Shown here: positions 37,769 to 46,913 of the stretch, piece by piece
How the letters are laid out: every line of letters begins with the position of its first letter
How positions within the stretch are numbered: position 1 is the first letter of the stretch
Source of the DNA: Agromyces intestinalis
GTDB taxonomy: Bacteria > Actinomycetota > Actinomycetes > Actinomycetales > Microbacteriaceae
NCBI RefSeq assembly: GCF_008365295.1
Contig: NZ_CP043505.1
Span: forward strand, 372,001 to 436,000
Reading direction: 5' to 3'
DNA length: 64,000 nucleotides
Position numbers and translations under genes: made by a program
The notes under the pieces: generated by a model
The model's input: the letters and a program-made list of their open reading frames with translations, nothing else
What the model was told of the DNA's origin: nothing
Databases searched by the model: none

Positions 37769-38854
37769 TCACGCCGAGGCGCGGTCCAGTTCGACGATCT
37801 CGCTCCTGGCCAGCAGGATCGACGCGGCCGCCAGCACGGCGTCGACCTGCTCGGGTCGGCTCACCCCGACGATCGGCGCCACGACGGTGGGGCGCGCGAG
37901 CAGCCACGCCAGAGCGACGGTCGCGGGCTCGCATCCCCGCCGGAACGCGATGTCGTCGAGGGCTGCGAGCACCCGGTGGCCGCGCCGGCCGAGGTGGGTG
38001 AGCATGCGCGCCCCGCGGGCGTCGCGCGGCGCGTCCGACCGGCGCCGCACATTCCCGCCGAGGAACCCGTTCGCGAGCGCGAAGTACGGCAGCACCGCGA
38101 GCGCCTGCGCGTGCGCCACCAGCTCGGTTGCGCCCTCGAAGCCGCGCCGACGCATCAGGCTGTACTCGGTGGTGAGCGCCTGCAGTCGTGGCAGCCCGTT
38201 CGCGGCGAGAACGCGTGCCTCGATGAGACGCTCGGGCGAGAGGTCGGCCGCGCCGAGCGCGCGCACCTTGCCCGCCTCGATGAGTGCGCCGACCGCGCCG
38301 AGGCTCTCTTCCAGCGGGGTCGCCGGGTCTTCACCGTGGAGCATCAGCAGATCGATGCGGTCGGTGCGCAGACGTGCGAGCGACTCGTCGACGGCAGCGA
38401 CGATCGCGTCGGGGCGAAGGCCGGGGTGCTCGGGGCCGCGCCCGACCTTGGTCGTGATGATCACGCGATCGCGCGCGTGGCGCGAGGCCATCCACCGCCC
38501 GATGATCGACTCGCTGCGGCCGGCGGCGTAACTGTCGGCAGTGTCGACGAGGCTGCCGCCGCTGCCGACGAACCGGTCGAGCACGCGCTCGGAGTCCTCG
38601 GTGCCGAGGGTCCACCCGAACAGGCTGCCGCCGAGGCCCAACGGGTGCACCTCGGCGCCGGTGTCGCCGAGTGCGACCGGGCTGGGAACCGTGATCGGGC
38701 CCGACAGGAGGTTGGATTCGATGGATCGAGTGGCGGGTGTCCTCGTTTCGGAGGACACGGGCTCGGCCCGTTCGATCGAGGCCGCGCCTCGTTCGATGAA
38801 CGTCGTCTCGACGACGGTCGCGGCCTGGGTTCTCGAGCCCAGGTGCCGTGCCAC
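37769..38854 (-). CDS. Aldo/keto reductase
   Basis: A 361-residue NADPH-dependent reductase with the AKR barrel from about residue 65. LGLGGSLFGWTLG, the catalytic Asp/Tyr block VDTADSYAAGRSE, Lys in VIITTKVGRG and His in LLMLHGEDPATPLEE are visible. A 60-residue N-terminal extension without family similarity precedes the barrel. GTG 38854 has an excellent GGAGGAGG, which supports that extension being translated. It may be disordered. The substrate is unknown. Confidence 0.85.
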   Translation of the reverse strand: MARHLGSRTQAATVVETTFIERGAASIERAEPVSSETRTPATRSIESNLLSGPITVPSPVALGDTGAEVHPLGLGGSLFGWTLGTEDSERVLDRFVGSGGSLVDTADSYAAGRSESIIGRWMASRHARDRVIITTKVGRGPEHPGLRPDAIVAAVDESLARLRTDRIDLLMLHGEDPATPLEESLGAVGALIEAGKVRALGAADLSPERLIEARVLAANGLPRLQALTTEYSLMRRRGFEGATELVAHAQALAVLPYFALANGFLGGNVRRRSDAPRDARGARMLTHLGRRGHRVLAALDDIAFRRGCEPATVALAWLLARPTVVAPIVGVSRPEQVDAVLAAASILLARSEIVELDRASA

Positions 38855-38959
38855 TTCGATCCTCCTCCCCAGGATTGACACCGAGCGTACGTGGCCGCAT
38901 CGCGTCGAACCGGGAACGAAACGTGAACCGTTACCGAATCGTTGGCGGATCAGGCGGTC

Positions 38960-39772
38960 TCACGCCCCGCGCCGCACGATCGCCGTCGCCTGCCGCAGCA
39001 CCGGACCGTCGACCATGCCGCCGCGGAACGCGAACACGCCGGCCTCCGAACGCGCGGCGGCGAGCACGCCGTGCGCCCACTCGAGCTGCTCGGGTGTCGG
39101 CCGATAGGCCGCACGCACGACCTCGACCTGCGACGGGTGCACGCACGCCGTTGCGGCGAACCCCGACGCGGCGGCGTCCTCGGCCTCGGCCCGCAACCCG
39201 TCGAGGTCACCGAGGTCGAGGTGCACGGTGTCGATCGCGGCGGCGCCGTTCGCGGCCGCCGCGAGCAGCACGCGAGTGCGGGCATGCCGTGCGAGGTCGC
39301 GGTAGTCGCCATCGGGGAACCGGCTCGACGTGCCGCCGATCGAGGCGACGAGGTCTTCGGCCCCCCACATGAGCGCCATCACCTGGGGCACGCCGGCGAT
39401 CGCTTCGGCGGCGAGCACGCCGCGCGCGGTCTCGCACAGTGCGATGAGCTCGAGCCCGTCGAGCCCGACCAGGTCGGCGGTGCCCTCGCACTTGGCGAGC
39501 ATGACCGTGCGGTAGTCGGTGCGCGCGAGCGCGGCGAGGTCGGCCTCGCGGTGCGGGCTCGCGGCCGGGTTCAGCCGCACGATCACCCGCTCGGGATCGA
39601 GCGGGGTGTCCACGAGCGCCTGCCGAGCGGCATCCTTGTCGTCGTCGGCGACCGCGTCCTCGAGGTCGAGGATGACCGCGTCGGCCCGCTCGAGCGCCTT
39701 CTCGGAGCGGTCGGGCCGGTCGGCCGGGCAGAAGAGCAGCGCCGGGCCGAACCGGAACTCGGGTCGCGTCAT
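38960..39772 (-). CDS. HpcH/HpaI (CitE-like) beta-hydroxyacyl-CoA lyase
   Basis: A 270-residue TIM-barrel lyase. [34 protein letters not shown] (metal Glu/Asp), [10 protein letters not shown] and [12 protein letters not shown] (metal Glu) are the CitE family blocks; the citrate lyase alpha and gamma subunits are absent. It corresponds by neighbourhood to M. tuberculosis Rv2498c, reported as a lyase for (R)-3-hydroxy-3-methylglutaryl-CoA and citramalyl-CoA in leucine and itaconate breakdown. That role is inferred here from gene order. The ATG overlaps the maoC stop as ATGA. It is last in the accA-type operon. Confidence 0.87.
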   Translation of the reverse strand: MTRPEFRFGPALLFCPADRPDRSEKALERADAVILDLEDAVADDDKDAARQALVDTPLDPERVIVRLNPAASPHREADLAALARTDYRTVMLAKCEGTADLVGLDGLELIALCETARGVLAAEAIAGVPQVMALMWGAEDLVASIGGTSSRFPDGDYRDLARHARTRVLLAAAANGAAAIDTVHLDLGDLDGLRAEAEDAAASGFAATACVHPSQVEVVRAAYRPTPEQLEWAHGVLAAARSEAGVFAFRGGMVDGPVLRQATAIVRRGA

Positions 39773-40290
39773 CCGGCCGCCTCGCCCGAGTCGGCCGCAC
39801 CGCCCGCACCCAGTGCCCGCTCCCCCGCCTCGCGGCCCCACACCAGCATGGTGCGGCTCGCCGTGGCGACCTCGTCGCCGTGCTGGTTTCGCGCGACGTG
39901 CGCGAGCACGAGCACGCCCTGCCCGGGCCGCGACGACGACCACCGCTTCGAGACGACGGTCGACTCGCCGTAGAGCGTGTCCCCGACGAAGACGGGACGC
40001 GGGAACACGACCTCGCCGAAGCCGAGGTTCGCGACCAGTGTGCCGAGCGTGAGCTGCGCCACCGACTGCCCCACGAGCGTCGACAGCGTGAACAGCGAGT
40101 TCACGAGCGGCCGGCCGAACTCGGTCGTGGCCGACCACGCCGCGTCGAGGTGCAGCGGCTGCGGGTTCATCGTGAGCGTCGTGAACAGCACGTTGTCGGC
40201 CTCGGTGACCGTTCGACCGGGGCGATGCAGGTAGCGCACGCCCTCCTCGAACTCGTCGAACCAGAGCCCGCGCTGCACGATCTCGCGCAT
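39769..40290 (-). CDS. MaoC family dehydratase
   Basis: A 173-residue hot-dog fold hydratase. [36 protein letters not shown] contains the catalytic Asp/His region (landmark residues 15-50). [30 protein letters not shown] and [13 protein letters not shown] follow. In the homologous mycobacterial cluster it lies between the acyl-CoA dehydrogenase and CitE-like genes, so it may hydrate 3-methylglutaconyl-CoA. ATG 40290 is used; GTG 40299 is possible. It is coupled to the lyase gene. Confidence 0.87.
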   Translation of the reverse strand: MREIVQRGLWFDEFEEGVRYLHRPGRTVTEADNVLFTTLTMNPQPLHLDAAWSATTEFGRPLVNSLFTLSTLVGQSVAQLTLGTLVANLGFGEVVFPRPVFVGDTLYGESTVVSKRWSSSRPGQGVLVLAHVARNQHGDEVATASRTMLVWGREAGERALGAGGAADSGEAAG

Positions 40291-40300
40291 GCCCGACACG

Positions 40301-41467
40301 CTACCCCGCGAGTCCCAGTTCGCGCGCGATGATCATGAGTTGCACCTCGGTCGTTCCCTCGCCGATCTCGAGGATCTTCGAGTCGCGGTAGTGGCGGGCG
40401 ACCGTGTTCTCGTTCATGAAGCCGTAGCCGCCGAAGATCTGCGTGGCGTCGCGCGCATTGTCCATCGCCGCCTCGCCGCACACCATCTTGGCCAGCGACG
40501 CCTCGAGCTTGAACGGGCGGCCGGCGTCCATCTTGCGGGCGGCGTCGTGCCAGACGAGGCGAGCCTGGTGCACGCGCGCCTGCATCCGCGCGATTTTGAA
40601 CGCGATGTGCTGGTTCTCGCCGATCGGTCGCCCGAACACGACACGGGTCTTCGCGTAGCGCAGCGCCTCCTCGAGGCAGCCCTGCGCGGCGCCCGTGCCG
40701 AGCGCGGCGAACGCGATGCGGCCCTCGTCGAGCGAGCGGAGGAAGTTCGCATAGCCGCGTCCGCGTTCGCCGAGCAGGTTCGCGGCGGGCACGCGCACGT
40801 CGGTGAAGCGCAGGGGGTGCGTGTCGGAGGTGTTCCAGCCGACCTTGTCGTAGTCGGGCAGCACCTCGAAGCCGGGTGTGCCGTTCGGCACGATGATGCT
40901 CGACAGCTCCTTGCGCACCGAGCCGTCGGCGCGGACCTCTTCGCCGGTGACCGCGGTCACCGTGACGAGCTTCGTGATCGGGGTGCCCGAGTTGGTGATG
41001 AACTGCTTCGACCCGTTGATGATCCACTCGTCGCCGTCGAGCACCGCGTTGGTCTGCGTGGCCCCGGCGTCGGAGCCGGCGCTCGCCTCGGTGAGCCCGA
41101 ATCCCGCGAGCGCGCGACCCGCGACCAGGTCGGGCAGGTACTCGTCTCGCTGGGCGTCGGTGCCGAACCGGTAGATCGGCATGATGCCGAGGCCGACGCC
41201 GGCCTCGAGCGTCACGCCGATCGACTGGTCGACGCGCCCGAGCGCCTCGACGGCGAGGCAGAACTCGAAGTAGCTGCGGCCCTGGCCGCCGACCTCCTCG
41301 GGGAACGGCAGCCCGAACAGGCCAAGCTCGCCCATCTGCGCGATGATCTCGAGCGGCAGGCGCCGCTTCGTGTCGTACTCGTAGGCGGCGGGCGCGACGA
41401 CGGTGTCGGCGAACTCGCAGACGGTGTCGTAGAGCTCCTGCTCGCGGGTGCGGAGTTCCTGGAACAT
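40301..41467 (-). CDS. Acyl-CoA dehydrogenase, isovaleryl-CoA type (FadE19-like)
   Basis: A 388-residue FAD enzyme. [20 protein letters not shown] is the FAD/substrate signature, and [26 protein letters not shown] the C-terminal family block around residues 340-365. The catalytic Glu is expected in that region ([12 protein letters not shown]). Context (3-methylcrotonyl-CoA carboxylase next to it) suggests isovaleryl-CoA or 2-methylacyl-CoA as substrate. ATG 41467 follows GGAAGTGAG. GTG 41476 would overlap the carboxylase stop by 4 bp and cannot be excluded. Confidence 0.92.
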   Translation of the reverse strand: MFQELRTREQELYDTVCEFADTVVAPAAYEYDTKRRLPLEIIAQMGELGLFGLPFPEEVGGQGRSYFEFCLAVEALGRVDQSIGVTLEAGVGLGIMPIYRFGTDAQRDEYLPDLVAGRALAGFGLTEASAGSDAGATQTNAVLDGDEWIINGSKQFITNSGTPITKLVTVTAVTGEEVRADGSVRKELSSIIVPNGTPGFEVLPDYDKVGWNTSDTHPLRFTDVRVPAANLLGERGRGYANFLRSLDEGRIAFAALGTGAAQGCLEEALRYAKTRVVFGRPIGENQHIAFKIARMQARVHQARLVWHDAARKMDAGRPFKLEASLAKMVCGEAAMDNARDATQIFGGYGFMNENTVARHYRDSKILEIGEGTTEVQLMIIARELGLAG

Positions 41468-41472
41468 CGGAC

Positions 41473-43605
41473 TCACTTCCTGATCGCCGCCTCGTGAGCG
41501 GGTTCTGATGCGGATGCCTCGGAGCGGGCGCCGTGGTCGGCGTGCGCCTCGATGCGCGCGACGGGGTGGTCGCGCACGACTCGGTCGCCGACCGCGACGG
41601 CGACGCGGGCGACGCCGTCGACGGGGGCGGTGATGCGGTGCTCCATCTTCATCGCCTCGACGGCGACGACGGCCTGCCCGGCGTGCACGGTGTCGCCGTC
41701 GGCGACGAGCACGGCGGTGACGGTGCCGGGCATGGGGGCGCGGAGCTCGGGATCGTGGGCGCCCGACCGACCGAGCCGGGCTCGGCGCGCGGCGAGCGCG
41801 GTCGCGCGGTCGACGCGGCGCACGGCCGCGGTGCGGCCGGCGACGTGCACCCAGACGGTGCCGTCGGGTGCGATCGCGGTGACTGCGGCGGATGCCCCGG
41901 CGGCTTCAGCTTCGGATGCCACTCGAGACGCTTCGAGACCGGATGCCGCGTCGGCGAGCCGTTCCGGCGCGACGATGCGCAGCGGACCCTCGCCGTCGAT
42001 ACCGGCGACCGGTTCGACGAGGTAGGCCGTCGGCACCCGTCCGCCCACGCGCCAGCCGCGTTCGCGCCGCCACGCTGCCGGGCCGTCGATGCGGCCCCGC
42101 GCGTCCTCGGCGTCGCGCTCGAGGAGCGCCTCGGCGGCGGCCTGCAGCAGGCTCGCGCCCGAGGCATCCGTGCTCGCGCCGTCGGCGCCGCCGGCGAGCC
42201 GCGCGACGAGCGCGTCGATGAGGCCGGTGTGCAGCGCGCCCGCGCGCACGTCGGGGTCGGCGAGCAGGCGCCGCAGGAATCCGGTGTTCGATTCGACCCC
42301 CAGCAGCACGGTGTCGGCGAGCGCCCCATCGAGCCGCCGCAGCGCCTCGCTTCGGGTCGCCCCGTGCGCGATGACCTTGGCGAGCATCGGGTCGTAATCG
42401 GCGGTGACGGTCGACCCGGTACGGATGCCGGCGTCGACGCGAACGCCGTCGCCCGTCGGCTCGCGCCAGGCGAGCACCTCGCCCGTCGCCGGCAGGAACC
42501 CGCGCTCGGGGCTCTCGGCGTACACGCGGGCCTCGATCGCGTGCCCGTCGAGCGGCACGTCGTGCTGGGCGAACGACAGGGGCTCACCCGCGGCGACGCG
42601 CAGCTGCTGCTCGACGAGGTCGACGCCGGTCACCAGCTCGGTCACGGGGTGCTCGACCTGCAGCCGAGTGTTCATCTCGATGAAGAAGAACTCGCCGGGC
42701 GCCGCGTCGGAGACCAGGAACTCGACGGTGCCGGCGCCGCGGTAGTCGACGCTGCGCGCGGCGTCGCACGCGGCCCGGCCGATGCGCTCGCGCGTCGCCT
42801 CGTCGAGCAGGGGCGACGGCGCCTCCTCGACGACCTTCTGATGGCGGCGCTGCAGCGAGCACTCGCGTTCGCCGAGGTGCACGACGGCGCCGTGGGCGTC
42901 GCCGAGCACCTGCACCTCGATGTGCCGGGGCCGCTCGATGAGCCGTTCGACGAGCAGCGTGTCATCGCCGAAGGCGGCTGCGGCGATGCGGCGGGCGGCG
43001 GGCACGGCTGAGCGCAGCTCGCCGGCGTCGCGGGCGACCTGCATGCCCTTGCCGCCGCCGCCGGCCGAGGGCTTCACGAGCACGGGGTAGCCGATGCGGG
43101 CGGCGGCCTCGACGAGACGTTCGTCGCGATCGCGATCGCGGTGGCGGTCGCCGGGGTCGGGGAGGTCGAGGTCGGAGACGCCCGGCACGATCGGCACGCC
43201 CGACGCGGCGACGTGCGCCTTCGCACGCACCTTGTCGCCCATGATCTCGAGCGCCTCCACGCCAGGGCCCACGAATACGATGCCGGCGTCGGCGCAGGCC
43301 CGGGCGAATCCGGCGTGTTCGGAGAGGAACCCGTAGCCGGGGTGCACGGCCTGCGCGCCGGTGGCGAGCGCGGCCTCGACGATGCGGGTGGGGTCGAGGT
43401 AGCTCTCGAGCGCGGGCGCGGGGCCGATGCGCACGGCCGAGTCGGCGAGCGCGACGTGCGGAGCGTCGCGGTCGGCGTCGGAGTACACGGCGACGGCGTG
43501 GATGCCGAGGCGTCGGAGCGTCCGGATGACCCGCACCGCGATCTCGCCGCGGTTGGCGACGAGCACGCGCTCGAACGGACGAGCGGTCGGCTCGAACTGC
43601 CCCAT
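41473..43605 (-). CDS. Acyl-CoA carboxylase alpha subunit (biotin carboxylase-BCCP), 3-methylcrotonyl-CoA type
   Basis: A 710-residue biotin enzyme. The biotin carboxylase part starts with VLVANRGEIAVRVIRTLRRLG. Its ATP-grasp loop is KPSAGGGGKGMQVARD, and FFFIEMNTRLQVEHPVTELV holds catalytic residues near 300. A linker domain follows, then BCCP with VEAMKMEH (biotin Lys 653) in the normal place, and an unusual 45-residue tail. It corresponds to AccA1 of mycobacteria, partner of AccD1. Its promoter carries two TetR-type palindromes. The beta subunit lies 1.6 kb away, beyond a TetR/MBL pair. Confidence 0.93.
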   Translation of the reverse strand: MGQFEPTARPFERVLVANRGEIAVRVIRTLRRLGIHAVAVYSDADRDAPHVALADSAVRIGPAPALESYLDPTRIVEAALATGAQAVHPGYGFLSEHAGFARACADAGIVFVGPGVEALEIMGDKVRAKAHVAASGVPIVPGVSDLDLPDPGDRHRDRDRDERLVEAAARIGYPVLVKPSAGGGGKGMQVARDAGELRSAVPAARRIAAAAFGDDTLLVERLIERPRHIEVQVLGDAHGAVVHLGERECSLQRRHQKVVEEAPSPLLDEATRERIGRAACDAARSVDYRGAGTVEFLVSDAAPGEFFFIEMNTRLQVEHPVTELVTGVDLVEQQLRVAAGEPLSFAQHDVPLDGHAIEARVYAESPERGFLPATGEVLAWREPTGDGVRVDAGIRTGSTVTADYDPMLAKVIAHGATRSEALRRLDGALADTVLLGVESNTGFLRRLLADPDVRAGALHTGLIDALVARLAGGADGASTDASGASLLQAAAEALLERDAEDARGRIDGPAAWRRERGWRVGGRVPTAYLVEPVAGIDGEGPLRIVAPERLADAASGLEASRVASEAEAAGASAAVTAIAPDGTVWVHVAGRTAAVRRVDRATALAARRARLGRSGAHDPELRAPMPGTVTAVLVADGDTVHAGQAVVAVEAMKMEHRITAPVDGVARVAVAVGDRVVRDHPVARIEAHADHGARSEASASEPAHEAAIRK

Positions 43606-43627
43606 CCGCGCCTCCTCGCGCCAATTC

Positions 43628-43645
43628 GGTGAGTGATCACTAACC
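43628..43645 (-). promoter_or_regulatory. TetR-type operator 1 before the carboxylase alpha gene
   Basis: GGTGAGTGATCACTAACC is a palindrome with one mismatched pair. It lies just after the expected transcription start (about 43646) and before the GAGGAGG ribosome site of the alpha subunit gene. Confidence 0.65.
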
Positions 43646-43652
43646 GGAACTC

Positions 43653-43681
43653 ATGTTAGTGACCATTAACCGAATCGACAA
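43653..43681 (-). promoter_or_regulatory. Promoter of the carboxylase alpha operon
   Basis: TTGTCG (43676-43681) and TAACAT (43653-43658), with a 17-bp spacer, are read on the minus strand. The -10 overlaps operator 2, which fits control by repression. Confidence 0.6.
43655..43670 (-). promoter_or_regulatory. TetR-type operator 2 before the carboxylase alpha gene
   Basis: GTTAGTGACCATTAAC has GTTA(G/A)TG arms in inverted order. It resembles operator 1 and the site at 46865-46882. Confidence 0.65.
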
Positions 43682-43682
43682 G

Positions 43683-44279
43683 TCACGCGAGCTCGGACGC
43701 GCGCACCGCTCCCCGCGCGAGCACGCCGATGCCGTACTCGTACGCCTCGTCGACACCCGGGCCGAGCCGGAACCGGCCGCCGAGCTCCATCGCCAGGAAC
43801 CCGCTCGCCCAGGCGGTGACCGTGCGCGCGAACGGCAGCGCGTCGTCGGGGCCGACGATCGCCTCGGCGACGTCGACCACGGCCCGGCTCGCGTCGCGCA
43901 GGGCGGCCTCGGAGCCGAGGTCGCGCTCGGGTTCGATGAACAGCAGCCCGAAGGCGGCCGGGTTCGCGGTCGCCCATTCGCGCAGCGCGCGGGCGAGCGT
44001 GGACAGACGGGCGCTCGGGTCGCCCTCGACCGCCTCGGGCTCGCCACGAACCGCAGCGGATGCCGCGGCCAGCCGCTGAGTGAGCTCGTGCGCCACGTCG
44101 TCGACGACGAGCCCGACGAGGTGCTCGCGATTGCGCACCCGCTTGTACAGCGACGGCGCGCGGACGCCGACCCGCGCAGCGACCGCCTGCATGGTGAGCG
44201 CGTCGACCCCGCCGTCGTCGACGAGCGCGCGGCCCGCGCGAACCATCCGGTCGAGCGAGGTGCGTTCGGGCGTCGGCAT
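43683..44279 (-). CDS. TetR/AcrR family regulator (of the MBL gene)
   Basis: A 198-residue repressor. The helix-turn-helix is MQAVAARVGVRAPSLYKRVRNREHLVGLV near residues 30-60. The ligand domain resembles TetR_C groups with a WATANPAAFGLLF segment. ATG 44279 has GGAGGT just upstream. It is divergent from the metallo-hydrolase gene, and the gap holds a nested palindrome array over the hydrolase promoter. It most likely controls that gene and itself. It sits between the carboxylase genes but is unlikely to be their main regulator, because their operators are of another type. Confidence 0.88.
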   Translation of the reverse strand: MPTPERTSLDRMVRAGRALVDDGGVDALTMQAVAARVGVRAPSLYKRVRNREHLVGLVVDDVAHELTQRLAAASAAVRGEPEAVEGDPSARLSTLARALREWATANPAAFGLLFIEPERDLGSEAALRDASRAVVDVAEAIVGPDDALPFARTVTAWASGFLAMELGGRFRLGPGVDEAYEYGIGVLARGAVRASELA

Positions 44280-44313
44280 ACGGACCTCCCTGATCGTTCC
44301 GCCATCGTGGGCG

Positions 44314-44359
44314 ATGGCTATTGACAGTAGCCATCATAGCTACGTATCGTAGCCATCAT
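44314..44359. promoter_or_regulatory. Operator array and promoter of the MBL gene
   Basis: ATGGCTA (44314) and TAGCCAT (44328) flank the -35 TTGACA at 44321-44326. GCTACG-TAT-CGTAGC (44339-44353) covers the -10 TATCGT at 44345-44350, with an 18-bp spacer. The direct repeat GTAGCCATCAT occurs at 44327 and 44349, 22 bp apart. This is a typical layout for a TetR dimer pair. Confidence 0.75.
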
Positions 44360-44392
44360 CAATCCCCTCTCTCGACAGCACTGGAGCACCCC

Positions 44393-45112
44393 ATGCGTCT
44401 CGCACCCGGCCTGCACCGCGTCGGCAACGATCTGGTGGCCGCCTACCTCGTCGTCGCCGGCGACGGCGTCACGCTCATCGATGCCGGAATCCCCGGCCAG
44501 TTCCGCGATCTCGAGCGCGAACTCGCCTCGATCGGGCGCTCGCCCCGAGACATCCGGGGCATCGTCCTCACGCATGGCGACAGCGACCACATCGGCTACG
44601 CCGAGCGGCTGCGCACCGAGTACGGCGTACCCGTGCACGCGCACGCTGCCGACGCGGCACGCGCTCGCGGCGAGGAGAAGACCTCGCCTTCCTGGGGGCG
44701 CATGCGTCTCGGGCCTGTGCTGCGGTTCCTCGGCTACGCCGGCACGCACGGCGGCCTCATGCCGAAGTACGTGGGCGAGGTCGTCGAGGTCGCCGACGGC
44801 GATGTGCTCGACCTGCCCGGCGCGCCGCGGGTGATCGGGCTGCCCGGGCACTCCCCCGGCAGCATCGCGGTGCACGTGCCCGCCGTCGACGCCGTGTTCG
44901 TCGGCGATGCGCTCACGACCCGGCACGTGCTCACCGGCGCGACCGGCCCCCAGCCGGCGCCGTTCACCGACGACCCCGCAGAAGCGCTCGCCTCGCTCGA
45001 CCGCATCGCCGACCTCGACGCGACCTGGGTGCTGCCGGGGCACGGCACGCCCTTCGACGGCGGGGTCGCCGAGGCGGTGCGGCACGTGCACGAGGCCGCC
45101 GCGGCATCCTGA
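44393..45112 (+). CDS. MBL-fold metallo-hydrolase
   Basis: A 239-residue metallo-beta-lactamase-fold protein. The metal motif HxHxDH appears as VLTHGDSDHIGYAERL, so the first His of the motif is retained and the third position is Asp/Ser-shifted. Further His are in VIGLPGHSPGSIAVH and WVLPGHGTPFDGG, and VFVGDALTTR holds the bridging Asp. Substrates may be lactones or thioesters; nothing decides. ATG 44393 follows CTGGAGC. It is divergent from its TetR and convergent with the carboxylase beta gene. It appears inserted between the carboxylase alpha and beta genes. Confidence 0.87.
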   Translation: MRLAPGLHRVGNDLVAAYLVVAGDGVTLIDAGIPGQFRDLERELASIGRSPRDIRGIVLTHGDSDHIGYAERLRTEYGVPVHAHAADAARARGEEKTSPSWGRMRLGPVLRFLGYAGTHGGLMPKYVGEVVEVADGDVLDLPGAPRVIGLPGHSPGSIAVHVPAVDAVFVGDALTTRHVLTGATGPQPAPFTDDPAEALASLDRIADLDATWVLPGHGTPFDGGVAEAVRHVHEAAAAS

Positions 45113-45120
45113 CCCGCCCC

Positions 45121-45145
45121 GCCCTGCCCTGCCCTGCCCTGCCCT
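45121..45145. repeat. (GCCCT)5 pentanucleotide repeat
   Basis: Five perfect GCCCT units lie 8 bp after the metallo-hydrolase stop, in the gap between two convergent genes. It is a candidate for slippage and strain typing. Confidence 0.9.
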
Positions 45146-45201
45146 CCACTGAGCCTCCGGAATGTCCGATGCCTGACGAGCGAGACGGCGGCGGGCCGAC
45201 T

Positions 45202-46809
45202 CTACATCCGGAACAGCCCGAACGCCGGCTCGGGCAGGGGCGTGCGACTCGCCAGCTCGAGCGCGAACGCCAGCACCGTGCGGGTGTCGGCGGGGTCGAT
45301 GATGCCGTCGTCCCAGAGCCGGGCGGTCGAGTGGTACGGGCTGCCCTGGCTCTCGTACTGCTCGCGGATCGGCGCGCGGAACGCCTGCTCCGAGGCATCC
45401 GACCAGTCCTCTCCGCGCGCCTCGAGTTGATCGCGCCTGACCGTCGCGAGCACCGACGCCGCCTGCTCGCCGCCCATCACCGAGATGCGCGCGTTCGGCC
45501 ACATCCAGAGGAACCGGGGCGAGTACGCCCGCCCGCACATCGAATAGTTGCCGGCGCCGAACGAGCCGCCGATCACGACCGTCAGCTTCGGCACGCGCGT
45601 GGTCGCGACCGCAGTGACCATCTTCGCGCCGTGCTTGGCGATGCCGCCGGCCTCGGCCTCGCGGCCGACCATGAAGCCCGAGATGTTCTGCAGGAACACG
45701 AGCGGGATGCCGCGCTGGTCGCAGAGCTCGATGAAGTGCGCGCCTTTCACCGCCGACTCGCTGAACAGCACGCCGTTGTTCGCGACGACGCCCACCGGGT
45801 GGCCGTCGATCCAGGCGAAACCGGTGACGAGCGTGTCGCCGTACTCGGGCTTGAACTCGGCGAACTCGCTGCCGTCGACGATCCGGGCGATGACCTCGTG
45901 CACGTCGTACGGGCGCTGCACATCGACCGGCACGGCGGCGGTCAGCGTCGCGAGGTCGACGAGGGGCTCGCGGGGCTCGCGCACCGCCCACGCGCGCCCG
46001 GGCGGCGGCGGCAGCGTCGCGATCGCGTCGCGCATGATCTCGAGCGCGTGCTCGTCATCGTCGGCGAGGTGGTCGACGACGCCCGACATGCGGGCGTGCA
46101 GTTCGCCGCCGCCCAGCGCTTCGGCGCTGACGACCTCGCCGATCGCGGCCTTCACGAGCGGCGGTCCGCCGAGGAAGATAGTGCCCTGCTCACGCACGAT
46201 CACCGACTCGTCGCTCATCGCGGGCACGTAGGCGCCGCCCGCGGTGCAGGAGCCGAGCACCGCGGCCAGCTGCGGGATGCGCTCGGCCGACATGCGCGCC
46301 TGATTGAAGAAGATGCGCCCGAAGTGCTCGCGGTCGGGGAACACCTCGTCCTGCAGCGGCAGGAACGCGCCGCCCGAGTCGACGAGGTACACGCACGGCA
46401 CGCGGTGCTCGAGGGCGACCTCCTGCGCGCGCAGGTGCTTCTTCACGGTCATCGGATGGTACGTGCCGCCCTTGACCGTCGCGTCGTTGCAGACCACCAT
46501 CACGGGCCGGTCGTGCACCAGCCCGACTCCGGCGATGAGCCCGGCGCCCGGCACGTCGTCGTCGTACATGCCCTCGGCGGCCAGCGGCGACAGCTCGAGG
46601 AACGGGCTGCCTTCGTCGAGCAGGCGGTCGACCCGGTCGCGCGGCAGCAGCTTGCCGCGCGCCACGTGACGCTGGCGGGATGCCTCGGGCCCGCCGAGTG
46701 CAGCGCGGGCGAGGCGTTCCCGCAGCTCGGCGACGAGTGCAGCGTGGCCCTCGGCATTCGCCCGGGACTCGGCGGCCGCCGGATCGATGCTGCTCCGGAG
46801 GATGGCCAT
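45202..46809 (-). CDS. Acyl-CoA carboxylase beta subunit, 3-methylcrotonyl-CoA type
   Basis: A 535-residue carboxyltransferase. [18 protein letters not shown] is the N-domain acyl-CoA region, and [19 protein letters not shown] is characteristic of methylcrotonyl-CoA carboxylase beta/AccD1. The C-domain has [25 protein letters not shown] and [22 protein letters not shown]. The partner is the alpha subunit at 41473-43605. It is divergent from a TetR gene with a perfect palindrome between them. In M. tuberculosis accD1 and accA1 are adjacent; here a TetR/MBL pair separates them. Confidence 0.94.
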   Translation of the reverse strand: MAILRSSIDPAAAESRANAEGHAALVAELRERLARAALGGPEASRQRHVARGKLLPRDRVDRLLDEGSPFLELSPLAAEGMYDDDVPGAGLIAGVGLVHDRPVMVVCNDATVKGGTYHPMTVKKHLRAQEVALEHRVPCVYLVDSGGAFLPLQDEVFPDREHFGRIFFNQARMSAERIPQLAAVLGSCTAGGAYVPAMSDESVIVREQGTIFLGGPPLVKAAIGEVVSAEALGGGELHARMSGVVDHLADDDEHALEIMRDAIATLPPPPGRAWAVREPREPLVDLATLTAAVPVDVQRPYDVHEVIARIVDGSEFAEFKPEYGDTLVTGFAWIDGHPVGVVANNGVLFSESAVKGAHFIELCDQRGIPLVFLQNISGFMVGREAEAGGIAKHGAKMVTAVATTRVPKLTVVIGGSFGAGNYSMCGRAYSPRFLWMWPNARISVMGGEQAASVLATVRRDQLEARGEDWSDASEQAFRAPIREQYESQGSPYHSTARLWDDGIIDPADTRTVLAFALELASRTPLPEPAFGLFRM

Positions 46810-46864
46810 GGGCGGTCTCCTGTCGTCGTCGACGGCGCGCCGCTTGAGCCGGTGGCCGAGTTTC

Positions 46865-46882
46865 AGTTAGTCTGCACTAACT
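46865..46882. promoter_or_regulatory. Palindromic operator between carboxylase beta and tetR
   Basis: AGTTAGT-CTGC-ACTAACT has perfect 7-bp arms. It lies midway in the 104-bp divergent gap and matches the two sites before the alpha subunit gene (GTTAGT...ACTAAC type). Confidence 0.8.
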
Positions 46883-46913
46883 CGATCCCCGATGCTAGCG
46901 AGCGTGCACCCAC

